Shown here: positions 52,401 to 60,396 of the stretch, piece after piece | Position numbering within the stretch: position 1 is the first letter of the stretch | How the letters are laid out: each line of letters starts with the position of its first letter | Assembly: GCF_944801835.1 (NCBI RefSeq) | Contig: NZ_CALYLN010000001.1 | Coordinates: 1,382,522 to 1,446,521 of the forward strand | DNA from: Bartonella sp. B1099 | GTDB taxonomy: Bacteria > Pseudomonadota > Alphaproteobacteria > Rhizobiales > Rhizobiaceae | DNA: 64,000 nt | Direction: 5' to 3' | Position numbers and translations under genes: made by a program | The notes under the pieces: model-generated | The model's input: the letters and a program-made list of their open reading frames with translations, nothing else | The model's database searches: none | Told to the model about the DNA's origin: nothing

Positions 52401-55400
52401 CTTCTGTATCTTCTGCTGCAGCTGAAAGGACTGCATCTTCTGGTCTTGCGAGATCTGAGTCATCTGATACTATCGTATATACTGTTTTATCAGATACGTC
52501 TCCTTCATCTAGAGGTAGAAGTTCAATAACTTTAGTACCTAATTCAGTTGCGAGATCTGATTCAGGTAGGATTTCGGTGATATCGACAGATGGAGTTTCT
52601 GTAACATCTGGTCGTGTTATATCAAATAAGCTTGCACCTATAACCTCAGCAGCTTCCGTAAGGCTTTCTTCTCTTAAGGTTTCTGAGGAATCTGTTGCAC
52701 CTTCTTCTGAGAAATTTGCTACATCTTCTGGTGGAGCTGTTGGGCGTATTCTCCCGACTGATGGAGCTGCTAAGGAAACTGTTTCTTCTACGTGTGGTGA
52801 CGCGGGGAAGAATGGTGAGAATGGATCACAGACTTCTTATTTGTGTAGTGACGGTAAAACATATATAATAACAGGTAAAATACTGAAGGCAGATGATAAA
52901 GCTCAGCATCCTATGTATGCAAAAAATCAGAATACAGTTATTAAGTTAGAGGGAACTACAATTAGTGGTGCAGATTCCTCTGATAGTAAGAATGATATTG
53001 CTCTTACGACATTGCAGCCTGTGAGTACTGTGCTTGCAGAAGACGAGGCCAAGGTTATTTTGGATAAAAACTCTATAATTCAATCTTCTGTGATTGGGCT
53101 TGAAGCGCAAAGAGGTGGGAAGGTTGAGATGATAGGAGGAACGGTCAGTGCTCGTTATGTGGGAGCTTTGGCAGATTCTGGATCATCTATTGATTTGAAG
53201 GATACGAAAATTAACGTGACAGGGAATTTTGCTGCAGCTGGTCTGGCGAGTCAGGCTGGTGAGATAACCATGAATTCTGGGAGTATTACCCTGGCAAAGG
53301 GAGTGGCTGTGAGGTCAGAAGCTGGGGGTAGCGTTAAATTGAACAAAGTTAACATTACTGCGAAAAAAGCGATAGGAAATTTAGATCCTGCAGAGAATTG
53401 GGACCGTGCAGCTTTTCTATTGAGTGATAATGCTTCTGTTGATTTTAAGAATGGGAGCGTTGTGACTGATGGACATGCTTTGTGGGTTATAAAGGGTGAT
53501 GATGTGGTTGAAACGGGGACTTCTAGGAAGAGAAGATCTTCTGAGGTTCGTTCTGCTGTCAATCACGCGAATATCGAGGCTTCTACTGTTAAAGTAGAGG
53601 GTGATGGGACTTATGGTATCTATTTTGATGGCTTAACACAGAACGAAGGGAGTCAACAAAATCAGAGTAAAGATTTAGCAACTGAGAAAGCAAATGTTGT
53701 TAAGCGGAGTGCTATATCCACCAAAAGTGCTATATCCACCAAACAGGAGAAAACACCTATAAGCATGACGGGAACAGTTTCGTTGAAACAAACTGATTTT
53801 GAAGTTGCAAAGGGTATAGCGATCTATGGTAATAATTCTGCTGGACATGTTTCATTAGAAAATGAAACAACTCTTACGGGTGACTTATTGTTAAAAGCTG
53901 AGAATAATACTAATGTATCGGTTTCAGTTGATAATTCTATTGTGACAGGCGGTGTTCGCGTTACTAAAGATTCCTATGCAAAACTAGATTTAGTCAATGG
54001 ATCAGAGTGGATTCTCAAAAGAAGTGCACAGAAGAGTTTGGCTACGCCAGATTCAGGATGTGTAGATTCATGCGTTTCTTCTGTGAGACTTGTAAATAGT
54101 GCTATTAATTTTAAATCTTCGGAATCTGGAGAAAAATATCAAACTCTTCATATTGGAAGTGGCAATGGCATAGTTTATGAGGCACAAGGTGATGCTGTCA
54201 TTCATCTCAATGCACGTTTAAATCCTCATGATTCAAATGGTCAGCAAGTAACGGATCAACTTGTCATTCATGGTGATGTTTCTGGAAAAACAAAAATACA
54301 TGTACGAGGTGATGCGGGTAATGTAGGAAATGGTCAAGCAAATGCCAAGATTGCTCACAGTGTTTCCATTATTCAGGTCTATGGACAAGCGAAGAAAGAT
54401 TCTTTCCAACTCGATGGCAATTATGTTGCACTGCGGAATTCACCTTATAAATATACTCTTCGGGCTTATGGTCCAGAAGCGACTTTAAAACAAGAGCATG
54501 TTCAGCAGAAATTTGTTAAGGATGGTGGAGCGTTTTGGAACTTCCGTTTAGAAAATCAGTATGTTAAGTCTGCTGGATCTGCTGCCCTTCCAGATCAATT
54601 TGTCAGGTCTGTTGTTCCACAGGTTCCAACTTATCTTGTCTTACCTAATAGCGTATTCCATGCTGGTTTGATGGATATTAACAATCAAAATAAGCAGTTG
54701 GAAACATTGCGGATGACTTCTACTGGAATGGTAGAGGTTCGCGAGAATCCTGCTCTCTATTTACGCGGCTATGGTGGAAGTTATCGTTATACTTCAGATT
54801 TATCTGCGCTTGAATATGGTTATAATGGTGATCTTGATTATCGTGGTGTAGAGGCTGGTGTGCTGCTGCAAACTATTGAAAATGCTGACAGTGCTCTATC
54901 CTTTGGGGTTATGGGAACGTATGGAAATCTTTCTTTGCAACCTTTGAATGTTGAGCAAAGTCAAAAGAGTGCATTTGATAAATGGACTGCTACGGTGTAT
55001 GGTAGCATGCAGCATAATATGGGCTTCTATGTCGATGGTCTTTTATCTTATGGTTTGTTCAAAGGTGATGTTCTCACTCTTGCGCGCGGTAAGACAGCAA
55101 CATTGAAAGGTAATCCTTTGGGTGTTTCTTTGATCGGTGGACAGACAATTGCGACAGGGTATAAAGGTTTTGTCTTTGATCCGCAGGTTCAGGTTGTATA
55201 TCAACATCTCCAATTTAATAAGGCCCGCGATATTGACAATTTTGATATTGAAATGGGTAACCTTGATCAATGGGTGGCACGTGTTGGTGGACGCTTAACC
55301 AAGAATCCTACAGGCTCTGAAGGTGTGAATGCTGTTGCTTTCTATGGTAAGCTTTATCTTGCTCATGGTTTTGGAGAAAAACAGTCTGTGCATTTTAATG

Positions 55401-55570
55401 ATGCTTTCAAGTTAGGGGCGTTTGGTTCTTCACTAGAGGCTGGGGTAGGATTTAATGCCAAATTGTTGCCTCAGTTCTCTCTGCATGCTGATATTCTCTA
55501 TCAACATAAGCTTAATAAAGCTGGTTTTTCTGGAGCAAGTTTTTCCGGAGGCGTACGTTATCAGTTTTAA
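49430..55570 (+). CDS. giant autotransporter with two passenger modules (Iba/CFA-like)
   Basis: The 2046-residue protein has a signal peptide (about 1-30: FKKRTRLYALTTSAFFF), a first passenger module (about 105-840), a Ser/Thr-rich linker (about 870-1110), a second passenger module (about 1118-1725) and a C-terminal beta-barrel (about 1760-2046, ending GGVRYQF). The two modules share a Cys-pair start (CxxxG...FCNDG versus CGDAG...LCSDG) and repeats typical of beta-helix passengers. The barrel is shared with the next two genes. The passenger resembles Bartonella Iba/CFA surface proteins. Whether the passenger is cleaved is unknown. Symbol not assigned. Confidence 0.85.
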   Translation: MINVFKKRTRLYALTTSAFFFLQGVDVSVGNSWWTLFPITLPFSTTLTGSLSKLSEMLPLSIEGSRDSSESSSLPRTEQLSGSQRQEDSQNAIPVSDSSSDSGVSEGKVVDIPVRCTLSNASSPESQLSAPIFCNDGTTHTLARKEGASRLQLKAGKYGSAIYVSGPSSTVLNVSGVSILAEDVVGNINPNGVGEQQIRMNGAGNRVGSVFVDGKTKLGAKISLEDSSIQGFVFGLGASHLGKISMNNGSLKNDYVEAMASEGGIIFLSNTPISVKTIGLWSNTRSLVSMQRGSLSFDDYGIGVISSEMGIVLLDGVTIKGGSNRVGPQSMHQGTREIGSIQQQDSAVVDDLSGQGDLFQDIRRTVLMSRGGYISFSNGEVNIPDAAFLQIGANVQENFIQDIESDIKSLGKGLENISDEDIRATIVDYSGASSLSRPSHSSFLPFIAPDAYSEANDKEGDGNNFAKILDGVTFDLFNIVNFKENFEGSEVEFNGLLNLNATIKSSSIQVFGKRSYGIYFDNEVGIQHRNVVGEQQGNRAQSDRNEELHAVLLQKTRLRVPDGIAVYSNGLSADVFVQYDSTVSGGLFLKAEKFADLSVFVHDSVISGATRFDKGSHARLFLSHGAEWYVSKSLYENSEDAGRYQNCIDSCISSVSLRDSNIIFFPSRRDVNSEKNQSSSTVTEYRTLHIGEGKGTVYSASGNSVIQFNVDVSGEGSGQISDRLLIHGDVSGTTNVRVKAHTVGWHANQHKYSIPLIQVFGKAKEGSFRLANGISSSNYISLGTPYQYVLRAYTYSPTFPAKVQPFDNSQVAEDSEIWEFRLEDKRLPVERDGVDPRTSQSVIPVLSYLQNLGEDYSAYDVLQASNELDIYRLVRPSTNGIKGGEYIKEVEYTVDGVVPVTTGENNNGTLSVPSLRSSSEGTGSDVGYSIVEEDSGDTVTDMGLTTPQTVVSSVPSPTISSGDFVVSQKKETSDSAGSETSETEATPSTTPSVSSAAAERTASSGLARSESSDTIVYTVLSDTSPSSRGRSSITLVPNSVARSDSGRISVISTDGVSVTSGRVISNKLAPITSAASVRLSSLKVSEESVAPSSEKFATSSGGAVGRILPTDGAAKETVSSTCGDAGKNGENGSQTSYLCSDGKTYIITGKILKADDKAQHPMYAKNQNTVIKLEGTTISGADSSDSKNDIALTTLQPVSTVLAEDEAKVILDKNSIIQSSVIGLEAQRGGKVEMIGGTVSARYVGALADSGSSIDLKDTKINVTGNFAAAGLASQAGEITMNSGSITLAKGVAVRSEAGGSVKLNKVNITAKKAIGNLDPAENWDRAAFLLSDNASVDFKNGSVVTDGHALWVIKGDDVVETGTSRKRRSSEVRSAVNHANIEASTVKVEGDGTYGIYFDGLTQNEGSQQNQSKDLATEKANVVKRSAISTKSAISTKQEKTPISMTGTVSLKQTDFEVAKGIAIYGNNSAGHVSLENETTLTGDLLLKAENNTNVSVSVDNSIVTGGVRVTKDSYAKLDLVNGSEWILKRSAQKSLATPDSGCVDSCVSSVRLVNSAINFKSSESGEKYQTLHIGSGNGIVYEAQGDAVIHLNARLNPHDSNGQQVTDQLVIHGDVSGKTKIHVRGDAGNVGNGQANAKIAHSVSIIQVYGQAKKDSFQLDGNYVALRNSPYKYTLRAYGPEATLKQEHVQQKFVKDGGAFWNFRLENQYVKSAGSAALPDQFVRSVVPQVPTYLVLPNSVFHAGLMDINNQNKQLETLRMTSTGMVEVRENPALYLRGYGGSYRYTSDLSALEYGYNGDLDYRGVEAGVLLQTIENADSALSFGVMGTYGNLSLQPLNVEQSQKSAFDKWTATVYGSMQHNMGFYVDGLLSYGLFKGDVLTLARGKTATLKGNPLGVSLIGGQTIATGYKGFVFDPQVQVVYQHLQFNKARDIDNFDIEMGNLDQWVARVGGRLTKNPTGSEGVNAVAFYGKLYLAHGFGEKQSVHFNDAFKLGAFGSSLEAGVGFNAKLLPQFSLHADILYQHKLNKAGFSGASFSGGVRYQF

Positions 55571-55594
55571 TATAAGGTACAAGATGTACCTTTT

Positions 55595-55626
55595 AAAAAA
55601 AGGCAGCACAGTGTGCTGCCTTTTTC
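55595..55626 (+). terminator. intrinsic terminator after the giant autotransporter
   Basis: GGCAGCACA and TGTGCTGCC (55602-55620) form a perfect 9-bp stem with a one-base loop (A-rich start, T-rich end), usable in both directions. A second small stem, GGTAC/GTACC (55576-55590), precedes it. Confidence 0.85.
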
Positions 55627-55648
55627 TTTATAACAACTTGTGTTGTTT

Positions 55649-55903
55649 CTAAAAGATTCTCTTCTTCTTGATATGAATAGAAAAGACACGTTTATTGTGC
55701 GCACGAGCGCGTTTTTCTACGATAAAGCGAATTTTCTTAAAACTTTCACTGATGATGATGCGATAGAGTGATACATTTGTATGGGCTTTTTAAGCGTTCA
55801 GAAGTCCAGTATGTGTTATGATATCTTTTTTAGTGCCGTATTGATATACTCTAATATCATATTTGATGCTTTCTAAAGCTCGTTTTTGAGCGTTTGTTTT
55901 CAC
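55649..55903 (-). pseudogene. degenerate small gene with one internal stop
   Basis: The reverse strand from GTG 55903 encodes 84 codons with one stop (TAA, codon 38, 55790-55792) before TAG at 55649. The reading KTNAQKRALESIKYDIRVYQYG, then SLYRIIISESFKKIRFIVEKR looks protein-like on both sides of the stop. I do not recognise the family. It may be a decayed gene or two tiny ORFs by chance. Confidence 0.3.
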
Positions 55904-56242
55904 TGATTTAAATTATTTTTTTCATTCATCTCTTTGTGGATTAATTTGTAAAGTTCACAAGGTTTGATTGTGTTTTTAATTAATTACACGCGTCGGTTTT
56001 ATTTTTTCTTTACACGAAATACAGAATGCATTATACACTTATAAAGTGTGTTTTGTCATTATTCTCTTATAGATGGTTTGTACGTAGAGTTTTTGCCAAG
56101 TTTATAGGGATGTTCATTACACGGTTCAAATGAGCATGAGGCATGTCTTTTTTGTTACACCTTTCGTTTTGAGGTGCAGAGCGACATGTTTTTCGAGTGC
56201 TTTTGTTTTCAATGAGAGGGGAAAGAAAGTTTCGAGGGAACT
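55904..56242. other. AT-rich upstream region of the second autotransporter
   Basis: 339 bp with no gene. The sequence is AT-rich. The last 30 bases include GAGGGG and AAGAAAG, a plausible ribosome site before 56243. No operator or repeat stands out. Confidence 0.5.
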
Positions 56243-59200
56243 ATGATTAAAGTGTTTAAAAATCATGTATGCCTATGTGTTTGTACAACTGCTATTTTTT
56301 CTTTTCTCCAAAATGGAATAATTATTGCTGCAAGTGCTAATAATCGTAACTATGATAGCATCCCAATCTCTATTTCTTCAAATGTGGGCTATGCTCTCAG
56401 TAACGTTGAGGGATATCCTATTGCTCCTCTTCCTATTAGTTATGTTGAGGGGTATCCTATTGCTCCTCTTCCTATTAGTTATGTTGAGGGGTATCCTATC
56501 TATAGTGGACACAGTAATGGTTTTAATTTTTTTGGCGGATATAGGAGGGAAAGTGGAAGTAGGTATGGCTATGAAGTCTATGAAAACGATAAGCTTATAA
56601 TACATGATAGTGCATATTATATATGCGATAATTGCAAAAAGAGCCAAATTAATAATAAGTTTTATCAGATTACTCCTAATAATAATTCCCAATATCCAAA
56701 TGATCCTACAGCTATAACCGTGAAGGGAAAAGATACGCAAGTTGAGGGAGAAAATGTAACGGTTAGCAGTCAAGTTGCGGATAAAACTTTTCTAGTGGGT
56801 GTGCACGTATTAGAGAACGGTAAGATTGTTTTGGAAAAACCGACGCTCAAAAATACAGTTATAGCCCTTCGTGCGACTAATGGGATGATTGAGGTCAAGA
56901 ATGGAAAGATTGAGGACAGTCAAGAGGGGGTTGATGCAGCAGACAGGTCATTTGTTCTTTTAGAAGATACAGAAATTAAGACGGCTCATGGGAATGCAAG
57001 TATTTTGAGTTATGGTCGCTCAGAAGTTCGGATGTTAGGTGGGGCCGTTGATTTTATGAACAGTCACGGTGTTTCTGCAATGTTAGGGGGAAAGCTCTTT
57101 CTTGATGGTGTTACTGTTACTGGAAAGGGGCAAAAAGGCAAAAACCATGCGGTCTTTTTAATGGATGAAGGGGGAAAGGTTGAATTTAAAGGGGGAACTG
57201 TTGATGTTGAGGATGCGCATGGTATATTGTTAAAAAATTCAGTCAAGTCCTTATCTGGACCAGAACGATCTGGGGAAGAATCTGAAACCGAAGATGACGT
57301 TGAGGATTTATCGAATAACTTTTATGTGACTGAGGCTAATCTTAAGTCTTCTTCTGTTAGAGTAAATGGGAAGGGATCTTATGGTATCTATTTTCAGGGA
57401 GAAAAGCCATGGAGCAAAGGTGAGGATAAAAAAGAGGAGACTTCATTAGAGGAAGAAAAAGTACCACCGCAATTAGAAGTTGTTAATTTGGATACAACAA
57501 AGTTTTCTGTTTTAGATGATACGGCTCTTTATGGTGAAAACGTTATTTCTGGTGTGGTGAGTTTGATGAAAAGCACTCTTCAGTCAGGGGATTTTTTATT
57601 AAAAGCTGAGAAAGGGGCTTCTATAACCGTTTTGGCTGATAACTCTACGCTTGAAGGTCGTACACACGTTGATCAAGATTCGAATGCCGAACTTTATTTG
57701 GGAGGTGGTTCTAAGTGGATTTTACAACAAAAGTTGCCAACAGATCAACATGAGGATGCAGAGGATTCTTCTATTTCACTCGTCAGTCTTATGGGGGAGA
57801 GCTCTATTCATTTTAAAAGACAAGACCCTTCTTCTGTTGATGATTATCAAACACTTTATATTGGAAAGGGAAAGGGTGAAGTTTATAAAGCACGGGAAGG
57901 TGCCTCTATTTCTGTGAATACCTATCTGAATAGTGGTGGTTCTCTTGAGCATCAAAAGACTGATCGTGTTTTAATTCATGGTGATGTTTCTGGGAAAACA
58001 AAGCTCCATGTGCATGCTGTTGCAGGAAGTCCGGGAGGATACACGGGAAGGGGAGGGAGTAATGAAGGTATTTCAATCATTCAGGTCTCTGGACAAGCAA
58101 AGCAAGATTCTTTTCAGTTGGAAGGGGGATATGTAGCGTTAAACGAATTACCTTATCAGTATAAGCTTTATGGTTATGGTCCAAGCTCTGAATTAGGGGA
58201 GGCGGATTCTGCTCAAAGATTAGTTGGAGGAAGCGAAAAATTTTGGGATTTTCGTCTTGAGAGTCGATCTATTGATGATGTTAAACCTGAACCAGATCCA
58301 AGTCCAATCCCCCCTCCTGGTCCGACACCTCCTCCAGGACCGGCTCCAGAGCCTCATCCTCGTCCTAAGCCGGGCGTTAAAGCTGTTGTTCCGCAGGTTC
58401 CGACTTATTTGCTTTTGCCTAATGCCTTACGTCATCTTGGTTTGATGAATGTTAGCAATCAAAATCAGCGGTTAGAAGCTTTGCGAATTGCTTCTGGTGG
58501 CTTATTAGAAAGTCGCGAAAATCCTCTCTTTTTTGTGCGCGGTTATGGTGGCAGTCATCGTTATACTTCAAATCTTTCTGCACTTGAATATGGTTATGGT
58601 GGCGAGCTTGATTATAATGCTGTAGAGGCAGGTATTTTACTAAAAGCAATCGAAAATATGTATGGAACCACTTCTTTTGGAATTATCGGGTCTTACGAGA
58701 AATTTTCTTTGCACCCTTTGAATGTTGAACAGAGTCAAAAAAGTACCTTTGATAAATGGTCAGTTGCGGCATATGGCGGTATGCAGCATGATGCAGGTTT
58801 TTACGTTGATGGTCTTGTGTCTTACGGTTTGTTTAAAGGGGATGTTCTCACAACAGCGCGTGGCAAGACGGCAACATTAAAGGGAAATCCTTTAAGTGCT
58901 TCAGTGACGGCTGGTAAAACATTTATGGTGGGAGAGGACGGTTTTGTTTTTGATCCACAAGTTCAGGTTGTTTATCAATATCTTCAATTTAATAAAGTGC
59001 GTGATGTGGACGGCTTTGATATTGATTTAGGAAAGCTTCATCAGTGGGTAGGGCGTGTTGGAGGGCGTTTAACAAAGGTGCTGGTTGCCGCTGATGAGGC
59101 TCAAGTTATTTCTTTCTATGGCAAGCTTCATCTTGCTCATGGTTTTGAAGGAAAACAATTTGTGCATTTTAAAGATGCTTTTCAGCTAGGTGCTTTTGGT

Positions 59201-59344
59201 TCTTCATTAGAAACTGGATTAGGTTTTAATGCCCAATTGTCTCAAAAATTTGCGCTTCATGGTGATTTGGTTTATCAGCATAAGCTCACGAAAGCTGGTT
59301 TTTCTGGAACCAGTTTCTCTGGTGGATTGCGTTATCATTTCTAG
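56243..59344 (+). CDS. autotransporter with Pro-rich linker (paralogue 2)
   Basis: The 1033-residue product has a signal peptide (about 1-28), a short tandem repeat near the N-terminus (three VEGYPI units), a beta-helix-like passenger (about 95-670), a Pro-rich linker (about 682-712, PPPGPTPPPGPAP) and a barrel (about 745-1033) nearly identical to the paralogues. The linker differs from those of the other two genes. The passenger resembles one half of the giant protein. Expected to be a surface adhesin or immune-interaction factor; not shown. Confidence 0.85.
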   Translation: MIKVFKNHVCLCVCTTAIFSFLQNGIIIAASANNRNYDSIPISISSNVGYALSNVEGYPIAPLPISYVEGYPIAPLPISYVEGYPIYSGHSNGFNFFGGYRRESGSRYGYEVYENDKLIIHDSAYYICDNCKKSQINNKFYQITPNNNSQYPNDPTAITVKGKDTQVEGENVTVSSQVADKTFLVGVHVLENGKIVLEKPTLKNTVIALRATNGMIEVKNGKIEDSQEGVDAADRSFVLLEDTEIKTAHGNASILSYGRSEVRMLGGAVDFMNSHGVSAMLGGKLFLDGVTVTGKGQKGKNHAVFLMDEGGKVEFKGGTVDVEDAHGILLKNSVKSLSGPERSGEESETEDDVEDLSNNFYVTEANLKSSSVRVNGKGSYGIYFQGEKPWSKGEDKKEETSLEEEKVPPQLEVVNLDTTKFSVLDDTALYGENVISGVVSLMKSTLQSGDFLLKAEKGASITVLADNSTLEGRTHVDQDSNAELYLGGGSKWILQQKLPTDQHEDAEDSSISLVSLMGESSIHFKRQDPSSVDDYQTLYIGKGKGEVYKAREGASISVNTYLNSGGSLEHQKTDRVLIHGDVSGKTKLHVHAVAGSPGGYTGRGGSNEGISIIQVSGQAKQDSFQLEGGYVALNELPYQYKLYGYGPSSELGEADSAQRLVGGSEKFWDFRLESRSIDDVKPEPDPSPIPPPGPTPPPGPAPEPHPRPKPGVKAVVPQVPTYLLLPNALRHLGLMNVSNQNQRLEALRIASGGLLESRENPLFFVRGYGGSHRYTSNLSALEYGYGGELDYNAVEAGILLKAIENMYGTTSFGIIGSYEKFSLHPLNVEQSQKSTFDKWSVAAYGGMQHDAGFYVDGLVSYGLFKGDVLTTARGKTATLKGNPLSASVTAGKTFMVGEDGFVFDPQVQVVYQYLQFNKVRDVDGFDIDLGKLHQWVGRVGGRLTKVLVAADEAQVISFYGKLHLAHGFEGKQFVHFKDAFQLGAFGSSLETGLGFNAQLSQKFALHGDLVYQHKLTKAGFSGTSFSGGLRYHF
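56405..56503 (+). repeat. 39-bp in-frame tandem repeat, 2.5 copies
   Basis: Copies at 56405-56443 and 56444-56482 are nearly identical, and a partial third copy runs 56483-56503. Each encodes VEGYPIAPLPISY near the N-terminus of the second autotransporter. Such arrays change copy number easily without breaking the frame. Confidence 0.9.
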
Positions 59345-59372
59345 TGTTGTTACTGTTTTTGTTTAATCTTTG

Positions 59373-59404
59373 AAAAAACCACAAGTTATGCTTGTGGTTT
59401 TTTT
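59373..59404 (+). terminator. intrinsic terminator after paralogue 2
   Basis: AACCACAAG and CTTGTGGTT (about 59378-59399) form a 9-bp stem followed by a T run. The sequence is very like the terminator of paralogue 3 at 63286, supporting duplication of gene plus terminator. Confidence 0.85.
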
Positions 59405-59561
59405 GTTTCTCTATGCATTTTGTTGTTATCGCCTTTTATAGAGTATGAGTTTTGCATTTCTTTCATATTGTTTATAATATGCTGATTGATAAAGATATTT
59501 TTTAATTGAGAATGCTAAAAATATTTTCAATCTCTTGAATTCATAAAAAGCTGTCGTTTGC

Positions 59562-59840
59562 ATGGGGAAGGATCGGCAGGTGGATAAAAAGTCATTGAAG
59601 AAAAAGCGCCCCATATCGTTTTGTGAATTGTGTCGAGAGGAGGGGATTTACACTATTAGAAGTTGGTCAAACGAGGCTACTTCATTTTACGAAAACATGA
59701 TGAGCGTTGTATCTCAATCAGCTTTATATTATATCCGGCATCATTGTGAAATGAGCTTGGAAAAAATGAGAGATATTAATATTGTTTTTGAAAATGTGTT
59801 TTCTTTAAAGAATGCGATAAATAAAGGAAAGCGCATGTAA
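59562..59840 (+). CDS. small hypothetical protein between autotransporters
   Basis: The 92-residue ORF begins with a Lys-rich stretch (QVDKKSLKKKRP) and continues in a helical pattern (RSWSNEATSFYENMMSVVSQ). No family is recognised and the ribosome site is weak. It may be real or a remnant. The 217 bp before it hold only the previous terminator and AT-rich sequence. Confidence 0.4.
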   Translation: MGKDRQVDKKSLKKKRPISFCELCREEGIYTIRSWSNEATSFYENMMSVVSQSALYYIRHHCEMSLEKMRDINIVFENVFSLKNAINKGKRM

Positions 59841-60396
59841 TCTTTGTTTTTTGAAGATCGGGTTCTGGACTACTTTTCAATGTTGTAAAGTCGAATAAGA
59901 AGATGATAAAAATAGGAACTGATTTTATTTTATACGTTCTTATTCTTTCTAAATTAAGCTGTCTTACCCTAAAGATTGCCTAAAAGCAGATGTATATGCC
60001 CCTTCTGTTTTCCAATTTTGGCATATGTTTTGTCTGCTTACGGAGCATACATTTTTTCAATAGAATATTTATTGCAAGGATATTGGTTATACAGGCTCTG
60101 GGAATTGATGAGGTAGCAGTTTAAAATAGGCATTTTTAATGCATGCAAACCGATTAAAACTGTTTTTGCAGAGAGCGATTTTAAAGGTGATTTTTCTCTT
60201 GTTTTGCAGCTCTATTTTTATAACTTTTTTATAAAAATGACAAATTTAGATTGTATTCTTTAGTTATTTTCTAATTCTATATTTACATAAAACACAAAAA
60301 ATATTAATAATCTCAATATATCGAAACAAAACGTATTAAATTTTTTATACGTTGAATGTTTCTCTTAAGTAAGGTGGGCAAAATTATGGTGGAATT
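59841..60396. other. AT-rich upstream region of the third autotransporter
   Basis: 556 bp with no gene seen on either strand. It is AT-rich and contains no repeat array. It probably holds the promoter of paralogue 3; AAGGTGGG near 60371 is purine-rich but somewhat far from the start. Confidence 0.5.
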
